Positions 1 through 5,072 of a stretch of DNA of 6,182 bases are shown here, piece by piece. Positions within the stretch are counted from its first letter, which is position 1; each line of letters starts with the position of its first letter. Made by a program: the position numbers and the translations under genes. Origin of the DNA: Oscillospiraceae bacterium (GTDB taxonomy: Bacteria > Bacillota > Clostridia > Oscillospirales > Acutalibacteraceae); contig CACYHJ010000161.1 in assembly GCA_902774165.1 (NCBI GenBank), positions 1 to 6,182 on the forward strand. Reading direction: 5' to 3'. Below the pieces are notes generated by a model. It did not search any database. It was given only the letters and a program-made list of their open reading frames with translations, and was not told where the DNA came from.

Positions 1-1470
1 CGCGTTGCCGGAAAGGGCGCGGTCTTTGATATTCTCATAGCCGTAGAACCGGGCGATCTCCTCCGCCACGTCCGCCTTGTGCTCGATGTCCACGCGGTAG
101 TAGGGCGTATGGATGCCGCCGTCCGCGTCGATTGTGAAGCCGATCTTCTCGAGGATCTTCTTCTGGTCGTCGGCGGAAACGTCGATGCCGATGAAGTTGT
201 TGGTCCAGTCGGGGTCGAAGGTCACCACGGGCTTGGTCTTCGGGCTGGGGAACACGTCGATCAGGCCCTTTACCACGTCGCCCGCGCCCAGCAGCTCCAC
301 CAGCTCCAGCGCGCGCAGCATGGAAAGGCGGCTGCCTTCGGGGTCCAGCTCCTTCTCGTAGCGGGAGGAGGATTCGGTGCGAAGGCCCAGACGCTTTGCG
401 GTGGAGCGGACGCTGTACCCGTTGAAGCAGGCGGACTCGAAGACGATCGTTGTCGTGTCGTCCATAATGCCGCTGTATTCGCCGCCCATCACGCCGGCCA
501 CCGCCACGGGAGCCTCGGCGTCGGCAATGACCATCATGTCGTCCTCAAGCTCGTGCGTCACGCCCTCAAGGGTGGTGATGCTCTCGCCGGACTCGGCGCG
601 GCGGACGATGATCTGACGGTTTTTGATATATTTGATGTCGAACGCGTGCATGGGCTGGCCGTATTCCAGCATCACGTAGTTGGTGATATCGACGATGTTG
701 TTGATCGGTCTGACGCCCGAGGCGCGCAGACGCTCGCGCATCCAGCGGGGCGAGGGGGCGATTTTGATGTTCTTCACCACCGCGCCGATGTAGCGGTAGC
801 AGGTGTCCGGCACGTCGATGCGGACCTTCAGCTCGTCGTTCACGTCGCCGCCCGCCGCGAATTTCACCTCCGGCGCCTTCAGCTTCAGCTCCTTGCCGAA
901 GGTGGCGGCAGCCTCACGGGCAAGACCCGTGACGGAGAGGCAGTCGGGGCGGTTCGAGGTGATCTCGAACTCTGTAATCGTGTCGTCAAGGCCGATCGCC
1001 GTGCGGATATCCGTACCCGGGATGCGCTCGCAGTCCTCGCCGAGCACGAAGATGCCGTCCTCGATGGCGTAGGGGAAGTCGTGCACGGTCAGCCCCAGCT
1101 CCGAAAGGGAGCAGAGCATGCCGCTGCTCTCTACGCCGCGCAGTTTGCCTTTTTTGATGTGCTTATTGCCCGCGACGTAAGAATCGTCCAGCGCGGCGGG
1201 CACGTAATCGCCCGCGGTCAGGTTCTGCGCGCCGGTGACGATCTGCAGGGGCGCCTCTTTGCCCACGTCCACCGAGCAGACCCAGAGATGGTCCGAGTCG
1301 GGGTGGCGCTCCAGCGAGAGGATCCTGCCCACGACGATATTTTTCAGCTCGCTGCCCTCGTGGGCCCAGCTTTCGACCTTCGAGCCGCTCATGGTCATTT
1401 CGCTTGCGAATTCTTTATCCGTTACGTCAAGGTCGACGTAATCGAGAAGCCATCTTTTCGATAAATCCAT
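1..1470 (-). CDS. pheT: Phenylalanyl-tRNA synthetase beta subunit, N-terminal 490 residues (partial)
   Basis: Cytoplasmic beta subunit of the (alpha-beta)2 enzyme that charges tRNA-Phe; it carries tRNA-binding and editing functions. The frame is open from the ATG at 1470 to the window edge, so about 300 C-terminal residues are expected outside. An EMAPII-like tRNA-binding domain spans about residues 40-150 (HPDSDHLWVCSVDVG at 56-70, then QIVTGAQNLTAGD). The conserved NRPDCLS follows at 173-179. The B3/B4 editing region covers about 210-390 (YGQPMHAFD at 270-278, VAGVMGG at 324-330, KRLGLRTESSSRYEK at 359-373). The B5 region covers about 400-475, ending in TPYYRVDI...ADVAEEIARFYGY. The start is supported by GGAGGG 7 nt upstream (1478-1483). 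It lies 16 nt after the pheS stop, so it is co-transcribed with pheS and under the same T-box. No disruption is visible. Confidence 0.97.
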   Translation of the reverse strand, partial: MDLSKRWLLDYVDLDVTDKEFASEMTMSGSKVESWAHEGSELKNIVVGRILSLERHPDSDHLWVCSVDVGKEAPLQIVTGAQNLTAGDYVPAALDDSYVAGNKHIKKGKLRGVESSGMLCSLSELGLTVHDFPYAIEDGIFVLGEDCERIPGTDIRTAIGLDDTITEFEITSNRPDCLSVTGLAREAAATFGKELKLKAPEVKFAAGGDVNDELKVRIDVPDTCYRYIGAVVKNIKIAPSPRWMRERLRASGVRPINNIVDITNYVMLEYGQPMHAFDIKYIKNRQIIVRRAESGESITTLEGVTHELEDDMMVIADAEAPVAVAGVMGGEYSGIMDDTTTIVFESACFNGYSVRSTAKRLGLRTESSSRYEKELDPEGSRLSMLRALELVELLGAGDVVKGLIDVFPSPKTKPVVTFDPDWTNNFIGIDVSADDQKKILEKIGFTIDADGGIHTPYYRVDIEHKADVAEEIARFYGYENIKDRALSGNA

Positions 1471-1486
1471 TGTCGTGCCCTCCTTC

Positions 1487-2506
1487 TCAGAACTGCTGCA
1501 GGAATCTCATGTCGTTTTCATACATATTCCGCATATCGTCAAGGCCGAAGCGGAACATGGTCAGGCGCTCAAGGCCCAGGCCGAAGGCGTAGCCGCTGTA
1601 AACCTCGGGGTCGATGCCGCCGTTTTTCAGCACCTTCGGGTGCACCATGCCGGCGCCGAGGATCTCGATCCATCCCTCGTCCTTGCACATGGGGCAGCCC
1701 TTGCCGCCGCACTTGAAGCAGGAGACGTCGATCTCGCAGCTGGGCTCGGTGAACGGGAAATGATGGGGACGCAGACGGATGCGGGTGTCCTCGCCGTAAA
1801 GGCGCTTCGCCAGCGCGAGAAGGTTGCCCTTCAGGTCGCTCATGGTGATGCCCTTATCCACCACAAGGCCCTCGATCTGATGGAAGATGGGGGAGTGGGT
1901 CGCGTCCACCGCGTCCGAGCGGTAAACCCTTCCGGGGGAGATGATGCGGATCGGCGGGGCTTTTTTCTCCATCACGCGGATCTGCACGGGGCTGGTCTGG
2001 GTGCGCAGCAGAATATTGTCCTCAATATAGAACGTGTCCTGCGTGTCGCGGGCAGGGTGCCCCTTGGGGATGTTCAGCGCCTCGAAATTGTAATAGTCGT
2101 ATTCCACCTCCGGGCCGTCCTCAATGGTGAAGCCCATGCCCAGGAAGATGTCCTTGACCTCATCCAGGACGATGGAGAGCGGGTGCTTGTGGCCCATCTC
2201 CACGGGTTTGCCGGGCATGGTCACGTCCAGCGTCTCGCTGAGCAGCCTTGCTTCCTTCTCAATGGCCTGCAGCGCTTTGCGGCGCTCGTCCAGCTGGCTT
2301 TCGATCTCGGCGCGCAGCGTGTTGACCGCCTGGCCCATCACCGGGCGTTCCTCGGGCGAGAGCTTGCCCATCTGCTTGAGCAGCGAGGTGACCTCGCCCT
2401 TCTTGCCGAGATATTTTACCCGCAGCTCCTCGAGGGACGCGGGGACTTCGGCGTTTCTGATGCATTCTGACGCGGCTTTTCTGATCAGTTCAATCGTGTC
2501 GTTCAT
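1487..2506 (-). CDS. pheS: Phenylalanyl-tRNA synthetase alpha subunit
   Basis: Catalytic alpha subunit, 339 residues, a normal length for bacterial PheS. It activates phenylalanine with ATP and transfers it to tRNA-Phe together with PheT. The N-terminal ~85 residues are the charged coiled-coil arm. The class II core follows: GPEVEYDYYNFEALNIPKGHPARDTQDTF begins at 131, the TQTSPVQIRVM segment is at 169-179, motif 2 (GRVYRSDAVDATH...FHQIEG) is at 192-213, and motif 3 (GLGLERLTMFRFG) is at 309-321. A CFKCGGKGCPMC insert (Cys263, 266, 271, 274) matches the four-cysteine segment known from Firmicutes PheS. The chosen ATG at 2506 has GGAGG 6 nt upstream. An in-frame ATG at 2599 would add 31 residues, but it lies inside the T-box sequence and the terminator, so it is not the start. 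It is first in the pheST operon. Confidence 0.98.
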   Translation of the reverse strand: MNDTIELIRKAASECIRNAEVPASLEELRVKYLGKKGEVTSLLKQMGKLSPEERPVMGQAVNTLRAEIESQLDERRKALQAIEKEARLLSETLDVTMPGKPVEMGHKHPLSIVLDEVKDIFLGMGFTIEDGPEVEYDYYNFEALNIPKGHPARDTQDTFYIEDNILLRTQTSPVQIRVMEKKAPPIRIISPGRVYRSDAVDATHSPIFHQIEGLVVDKGITMSDLKGNLLALAKRLYGEDTRIRLRPHHFPFTEPSCEIDVSCFKCGGKGCPMCKDEGWIEILGAGMVHPKVLKNGGIDPEVYSGYAFGLGLERLTMFRFGLDDMRNMYENDMRFLQQF

Positions 2507-2549
2507 AAGATACCTCCGTGTTTGATTTTCCTTGTGCGGGGACGGAAAT

Positions 2550-2577
2550 AAAAAAATCCGCCCCTCTATGGGACGGA
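2550..2577 (-). terminator. T-box regulated intrinsic terminator upstream of pheS
   Basis: Read on the minus strand, UCCGUCCC (2577-2570) pairs with GGGGCGGA (2564-2557; 8 bp, one G-U) across a 5-nt loop, then a run of seven U (2556-2550). The 5' arm is the strand used by the antiterminator, so the two folds exclude each other. Confidence 0.93.
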
Positions 2578-2811
2578 GATGCTCCGCGGTACCACCCAAA
2601 TTCCCGCCCGAGGGCGGACGCTCCTGCGGCGTGTAACGGTGCCTGCCGTCTCCGCCTACGCGATATATTATAATGATATATAATATACTTTCCGCGGAGC
2701 CGCTCCCGGGTGAACTTCACGCAGAACGCCGTCCGCGGCGCTCTCAGCTGCTGCGCCGCTCTCTGCAGAACGCGTTTTCTGCGCTACTCTCCCGATCGTT
2801 GCGTTTAAACA
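2550..2811 (-). promoter_or_regulatory. tRNA-Phe-responsive T-box riboswitch leader of pheST
   Basis: A leader RNA that reads through a terminator when uncharged tRNA-Phe binds. The basal helix of Stem I is UCGGG (2795-2791) with CCCGG (2710-2706). The specifier loop has AGAGUA (2790-2785) opposite GAAGUUCA (2718-2711), giving specifier UUC (Phe) at 2714-2712 followed by A. Above it is an 8-bp helix (2784-2777 with 2726-2719), and a distal helix GCGGCGC/GCGCCGC (2759-2753 with 2741-2735). An AT-rich 9-bp hairpin (2687-2664) sits inside a CTCCGC/GCGGAG helix. A Stem III-like hairpin lies at 2618-2603. The T-box core GGGTGGTACCGCGG is at 2597-2584. The antiterminator is UGGG/CCCA around a 7-nt UGGUACC bulge, then GCGGAG/CUCCGU with a CAU loop (2598-2569). 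It shares bases with the terminator. The 5' end is inferred from the promoter. Confidence 0.96.
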
Positions 2812-2817
2812 CAGTCA

Positions 2818-2846
2818 AGTGTAACACATCGGATTTCGATTTGCAA
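2818..2846 (-). promoter_or_regulatory. Probable promoter of the pheST operon
   Basis: The -35 candidate is TTGCAA (2846-2841), followed by a 17-nt spacer and -10 TACACT (2823-2818) with a TG extension just upstream (TGTTACACT). Transcription would begin near 2811, about 16 nt before the base of Stem I, which is where a T-box leader promoter is expected. The hexamers match only 4 of 6 each, so position is the main support. Confidence 0.6.
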
Positions 2847-2917
2847 GTGTTTTTATTTCTCTTGTGCAATGAATACATATTTTTTTGAAAAACCTGAAAA
2901 ATTTTATAAAAAACCTC

Positions 2918-2946
2918 TTGACATTTGCCGCAGGGTGTGATATATT
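2918..2946 (+). promoter_or_regulatory. Strong sigma-A promoter for the orphan RNA locus
   Basis: A perfect -35 TTGACA (2918-2923), an exact 17-nt spacer, and -10 TATATT (2941-2946) preceded by a TG extension (TGATATATT). Transcription would start near 2953. It diverges from the pheST promoter, with about 70 bp between the two -35 boxes. It is the best promoter in the window, yet no convincing protein gene follows it before the terminator at 3389-3443. Confidence 0.85.
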
Positions 2947-2952
2947 AAAGAT

Positions 2953-3443
2953 GCAAAGAGGGAGCGGCAAGACGGACCGCCGAAAGGGAACAAGCTCAAA
3001 TATGAAAATAATAAGCGGGAGCCCCTATAGACCGAGTAAGAACGTCAAGACGCTTCGTCAAATAAGAAAAGAAAGGATCTGATACCGATGTTCTGATTAA
3101 GAGTACGCCCTCAGGAGAAAAAGGCGACGGACCGTGAGTGGTGGTTGCGGACCGGTAGGAAGTTTCTTTGGATGCGCGAGACACATCCGGTTGCAGGACT
3201 TTAAGTATACAGCGAGAGTAAGGTCTTCGATCAAAAGGTAAGCTATTACGTATACGGTGGGTGCAGCAAAAGACTTCATTTAAAAAATTCTTCCTTGTGA
3301 TTTTCTTCCGAAATTGATTTGAAAAAATTCTGATGGTTAAATAACGTAAGAAAGGAAAAACAAATATGATTGATCCGGTATCTTCGGTGCCGTCGCTTTG
3401 ATCTTCACGTGAGCAATGAATGATCGAAACGACGGCTTTTTTT
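2953..3443 (+). ncRNA. Putative large structured non-coding RNA, about 490 nt, family unknown
   Basis: A transcription unit bounded by a near-consensus promoter and a strong intrinsic terminator, with no credible open frame on either strand. Visible pairings include a long-range helix that would close a ~300-nt domain: GATACCG (3081-3087) with CGGTATC (3376-3382), extendable by AT/AT past a bulged C. Local hairpins include GGATG/CATCC (3170-3174 with 3184-3188, extendable by G-U pairs), GACG/CGTC (3049-3052 with 3056-3059), CGCC/GGCG near 3106-3126, and GTATAC/GTATAC (3205-3210 with 3250-3255). CGGACCG occurs three times (2973, 3128, 3148). I see no diagnostic motifs of RNase P RNA, tmRNA or SRP RNA. 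It could be one of the large clostridial or rumen RNA classes (ROOL, OLE, raiA type) or a new one; I cannot tell by eye. A 26-codon frame at 3002-3082 has no good ribosome binding site. Confidence 0.6.
3389..3443 (+). terminator. Intrinsic terminator of the orphan RNA
   Basis: GCCGTCG (3389-3395) pairs perfectly with CGACGGC (3430-3436). The stem continues inward through TTT/AAA and GATC/GATC with single-base bulges, and possibly TTCA/TGAA. Seven T follow (3437-3443). Termination is only predicted in the plus direction, because the other strand lacks a T-run. Confidence 0.9.
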
Positions 3444-3464
3444 ATTGCTCTTTGACAGTTGCCG

Positions 3465-3518
3465 GTCTGCTGCGTGCCGAACCCCCCGGAACCCGACAGC
3501 CGGGAGTCGGAAGCAGAC
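3465..3518 (+). other. GC-rich stem-loop of unknown role
   Basis: GTCTGCT (3465-3471) pairs with AGCAGAC (3512-3518). Inside it CCGA (3477-3480) can pair with TCGG (3507-3510), and CCCG (3492-3495) with CGGG (3501-3504). It lies between the orphan RNA terminator and the next gene's promoter. A TTGACA at 3452-3457 precedes it, but I find no matching -10 box, so I cannot say that it is separately transcribed. It could be a structured remnant or a protein-binding site. Confidence 0.45.
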
Positions 3519-3539
3519 AACCACCAACCACCAACCGAC
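3519..3539 (+). repeat. Short 7-bp tandem repeat (AACCACC, AACCACC, AACCGAC)
   Basis: Two exact copies of AACCACC and a third with two differences form a purine-poor single-stranded linker between the stem-loop at 3465-3518 and the hairpin at 3541-3557. Confidence 0.6.
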
Positions 3540-3540
3540 A

Positions 3541-3566
3541 TCGTCCCGGAGGGGCGATTTCTCTTT
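3541..3566 (+). terminator. Terminator-like hairpin
   Basis: TCGTCCC (3541-3547) pairs with GGGGCGA (3551-3557; 7 bp with one G-U) over a GGA loop, followed by the broken T-tract TTTCTCTTT. It could be a back-up terminator for the orphan RNA or insulate the downstream promoter. The T-tract is imperfect. Confidence 0.45.
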
Positions 3567-3593
3567 ACTTTTTTCAGATTATTATGATATAAT
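3564..3593 (+). promoter_or_regulatory. Probable promoter of the dehydrogenase gene
   Basis: A perfect extended -10, TGATATAAT (3585-3593), with a weaker -35 TTTACT (3564-3569) at 18-nt spacing. The start would fall near 3600, giving a short leader of about 28 nt before the gene. The AT-rich stretch and position immediately upstream of the ribosome binding site support it. Confidence 0.75.
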
Positions 3594-3627
3594 AATCCCA
3601 ACATATTTTTGAAAGAGGAGAAACGGA

Positions 3628-4665
3628 TTGAACAACTCAAACCTGAGGTTCGGCATTCTCGGCTGCGGACTTGCGGCGAGATTCCACGCCGCGGCGATCC
3701 GGGCGATCCCGGGAGCCCGGACGGTCGGCGTGTTCGACGGCGACGCGGAGCGCGCGCGGGCGTTCAGCGAAGAATTCGGCGGAAGCGTTTATGAAAGCGC
3801 GCAGGCGTTTTTCGCAAGTCCGGATATTGATGCGGTCTGCGTCTGCACACCGAGCGGATCCCATGCCGAAAACGCGATCGCCGCGCTGCGCGGCGGCAAG
3901 CACGTGCTGATCGAAAAGCCCGTGGCGATTGATCTTGCTTCGGCGCGGGCGATCCTCGACGAAGCGCGCTGCAGCGACAGAACCGTCGGCGTGGTGGCGC
4001 AGCTTCGCCCGTGCGAGGCGGTGCAGCGCATCCGCAAAGCGCTCGAAGAGGAACAGCTCGGCAGAATCGTTTCGGTACAGCTTGAAATGCTGTATCACCG
4101 AAGCGAGGAATATTATCGCTGCTCCGCCTGGCACGGCACCCGTGCGGTCGACGGCGGCGGCGCGCTGATCAATCAGGGCATCCACGGCATCGACCTTTTG
4201 CTGTATCTGCTCGGCGGGGTCCGGCATGTCACGGCGCTGACGCGCACGCTGTATCATCATATCGAGACCGAGGATACCGCGGCGGCGCTGCTGGAATTCG
4301 AAAACGGCGCGATCGGCACAATCGGCGCGGCCACCTCGATTTATCCCGGTTCGCCCCGCAGACTCAAAATCTGCGGAACAAAGGGCACGATCACGCTGAC
4401 GGAGGACCGTATCACAAAGTATTATATCGAGGGAAAGGGCAGCCTGATCGGGGAAAAGGAGCCTGCGGAGTATCTCTCGCACAACGACCCCGGCGCGATT
4501 CCGGCGTCGGCGCATATCGGCGTGATCGGCGATTTCTGCGAAGCGGTGAGAGAAGGCCGCCCGCCGATCTCGGACCTGACCGACGGCATCAACGCCCTGG
4601 CGCTGATCCGCGCGATCTACGAATCCGCCGAACGCGGAGAACGGGTTGAGCCTTGTAAATTCTGA
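3628..4665 (+). CDS. Gfo/Idh/MocA-family NAD(P)-dependent sugar or cyclitol dehydrogenase
   Basis: A 345-residue cytoplasmic oxidoreductase, a usual family length. The start is TTG, with AGAGGAG 7 nt upstream (3614-3620). The N-terminal Rossmann fold opens with FGILGCGLAARFH (residues 8-20), and the family EKP motif is E96-K97-P98, whose lysine is normally catalytic. The C-terminal substrate domain carries GGGALINQGIHGID (176-189), with His186 as the likely second catalytic residue and Asn182 where many relatives have Asp. Such enzymes oxidise a ring hydroxyl of a sugar, nucleotide-sugar or inositol; the substrate cannot be read from sequence. The following StrS-type aminotransferase suggests that the ketone made here is transaminated, as in WlbA/WbpB-WbpE or NtdC-NtdA pairs. 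The final three residues (CKF) and the stop codon lie in the left arm of the hairpin element, so the native C-terminus was probably altered. Confidence 0.93.
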   Translation: MNNSNLRFGILGCGLAARFHAAAIRAIPGARTVGVFDGDAERARAFSEEFGGSVYESAQAFFASPDIDAVCVCTPSGSHAENAIAALRGGKHVLIEKPVAIDLASARAILDEARCSDRTVGVVAQLRPCEAVQRIRKALEEEQLGRIVSVQLEMLYHRSEEYYRCSAWHGTRAVDGGGALINQGIHGIDLLLYLLGGVRHVTALTRTLYHHIETEDTAAALLEFENGAIGTIGAATSIYPGSPRRLKICGTKGTITLTEDRITKYYIEGKGSLIGEKEPAEYLSHNDPGAIPASAHIGVIGDFCEAVREGRPPISDLTDGINALALIRAIYESAERGERVEPCKF

Positions 4666-4695
4666 TTTATCGCTGCGCGATAAATCAGAATTTAC
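4655..4695. repeat. Left terminal hairpin of the element
   Basis: A perfect 19-bp stem (4655-4673 with 4677-4695), extendable by T4654-A4696, over a 3-nt TGC loop. Its left arm contains the last codons and TGA stop (4663-4665) of the dehydrogenase gene. Confidence 0.95.
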
Positions 4696-4696
4696 A

Positions 4697-4780
4697 GTGA
4701 AATCCGCCTCCGGCGGGAGAAATCTGCAGACGCAGGTGAAATTCGCTTCGCGAGTGAAATCGCGCTTCGCGCGGTTGAGG
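4697..4780. repeat. Left array: four linker-hairpin units
   Basis: The units are: GTGAAAT (4697-4703) + CCGCC-TCC-GGCGG; GAGAAAT (4717-4723) + CTGC-AGAC-GCAG; GTGAAAT (4736-4742) + TCGC-TTC-GCGA; GTGAAAT (4754-4760) + CGCGC-TTC-GCGCG. A divergent linker GTTGAGG (4774-4780) closes the array. The linkers are nearly invariant, while the stems differ in sequence but remain perfectly paired. Confidence 0.93.
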
Positions 4781-4801
4781 AAAAGCGCTTCGCGCCTTTT
4801 T
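4781..4801 (+). terminator. Terminator-like hairpin inside the element
   Basis: AAAA, then GCGC (4785-4788), loop TTC, GCGC (4792-4795), C, then five T (4797-4801). The stem is short (4 bp plus possible A-T pairs past a mismatch), so termination may be partial. It would end the dehydrogenase transcript about 120 nt after its stop. Confidence 0.45.
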
Positions 4802-4861
4802 ATTGAAAGAATACAGGATGAGCTTTTCAGGAATAATTATATTCTGATAATTCCGAAAGGA

Positions 4862-4893
4862 TTGTGTGCATTCATTAAACACACATCTATAAT
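4862..4893 (+). promoter_or_regulatory. Possible internal promoter ahead of the aminotransferase
   Basis: TATAAT at 4888-4893 is a perfect -10, but the -35 is poor: TGTGCA (4865-4870) at 17 nt, or TTGTGT (4862-4867) at 20 nt. A hairpin, TGTGTG (4863-4868) with CACACA (4880-4885), overlaps the -35 region. If used, it would give the aminotransferase gene its own transcript through the right hairpin array. Confidence 0.3.
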
Positions 4894-4899
4894 CGGGGT

Positions 4900-5007
4900 A
4901 TGGGGCTTCGCCCCATCCGAAACCGCGCTGAAAGCGCGATTTCATCTGCGAAGCAGATTTCACCCGCCGCAAAGCGGCGGATTTCACTCGGCAAAGCCGA
5001 ATTTCAC
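4900..5007. repeat. Right array: inverted hairpin-linker units
   Basis: The array contains: ATGGGGC-TTC-GCCCCAT (4900-4916); linker CCGAAAC; CGCGCT-GAA-AGCGCG (4924-4938) + ATTTCAT; CTGC-GAA-GCAG (4946-4956) + ATTTCAC; CCGCCGC-AAA-GCGGCGG (4964-4980) + ATTTCAC; TCGGC-AAA-GCCGA (4988-5000) + ATTTCAC (5001-5007). Read on the other strand this repeats the left array plan, including the degenerate fifth linker (GTTTCGG against GTTGAGG on the left). Confidence 0.93.
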
Positions 5008-5009
5008 CC

Positions 5010-5047
5010 AAATTCTGATTTATCGCTTTCGCGATAAATCAGAATTT
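5010..5047. repeat. Right terminal hairpin of the element
   Basis: A perfect 17-bp stem (5010-5026 with 5031-5047) over a TTTC loop. It has nearly the same sequence as the left terminal hairpin with a different loop (TTTC against TGC), so stems are conserved and loops are not. It ends 13 bp before the aminotransferase ribosome binding site (GGAGGG at 5061). Confidence 0.95.
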
Positions 5048-5072
5048 ACCACCACACAACGGAGGGAAAAAA

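Larger units (their letters stand above)
4655..5049. mobile_element. MITE-like 395-bp element with hairpin termini and inverted arrays of short hairpins
   Basis: It begins with GTAAATTCTGATTTATCGC (4655-4673) and ends with the exact reverse complement (5031-5049), a perfect 19-bp terminal inverted repeat. Each end is also a complete hairpin. Inward of each end are four short hairpins joined by a conserved 7-nt linker, GTGAAAT in the left arm and ATTTCAC in the right arm, so the arms are inverted copies in design. A less ordered AT-rich centre (about 4802-4899) has no gene. No transposase is encoded and I see no clear target-site duplication (left flank CTT, right flank CAC). It could be a non-autonomous transposable element, a REP/BIME-like intergenic repeat, or a transcribed structured RNA. 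Multi-copy status cannot be judged from one window. Confidence 0.8.

Noticed and set aside
79..1464. Long 461-codon plus-strand open frame opposite pheT
   Set aside because: It is antisense to a clearly recognisable pheT frame; its low-complexity, His/Val/Ala-rich translation is typical of the mirror of a GC-rich gene.
1475..2470. 331-codon plus-strand frame opposite pheS
   Set aside because: It is a shadow of pheS; no domain is recognisable and there is no ribosome binding site.
2507..2599. N-terminal extension of PheS by 31 residues from an ATG at 2599
   Set aside because: It lies across the T-box antiterminator and terminator and has no ribosome binding site; the ATG at 2506 has a strong one and gives the normal PheS N-terminus.
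3002..3082. 26-codon basic peptide frame near the 5' end of the putative RNA
   Set aside because: The only purine-rich stretch is about 12 nt from the ATG, which is too far and weak, and the stop is followed by structured sequence; there is not enough to call a gene.
3452..3480. TTGACA at 3452-3457 as a promoter
   Set aside because: No acceptable -10 hexamer lies 16-19 nt downstream; the sequence there is GC-rich (TGCCGA).
2996..3640. 214-codon minus-strand frame across the intergenic region
   Set aside because: It runs antisense to a strong promoter-terminator unit, has no recognisable domain and uneven composition, and its start lies inside the dehydrogenase gene.
4655..4695. Left terminal hairpin as a simple intrinsic terminator of the dehydrogenase gene
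   Set aside because: The stem is long but no T-tract follows it (the next bases are AGTGAAAT), and the same structure recurs at the other end of the element.
4697..5007. CRISPR array suggested by regularly spaced repeats
   Set aside because: Repeats are only 7 nt, spacers are short palindromes, orientation inverts midway, and no cas genes are in view.
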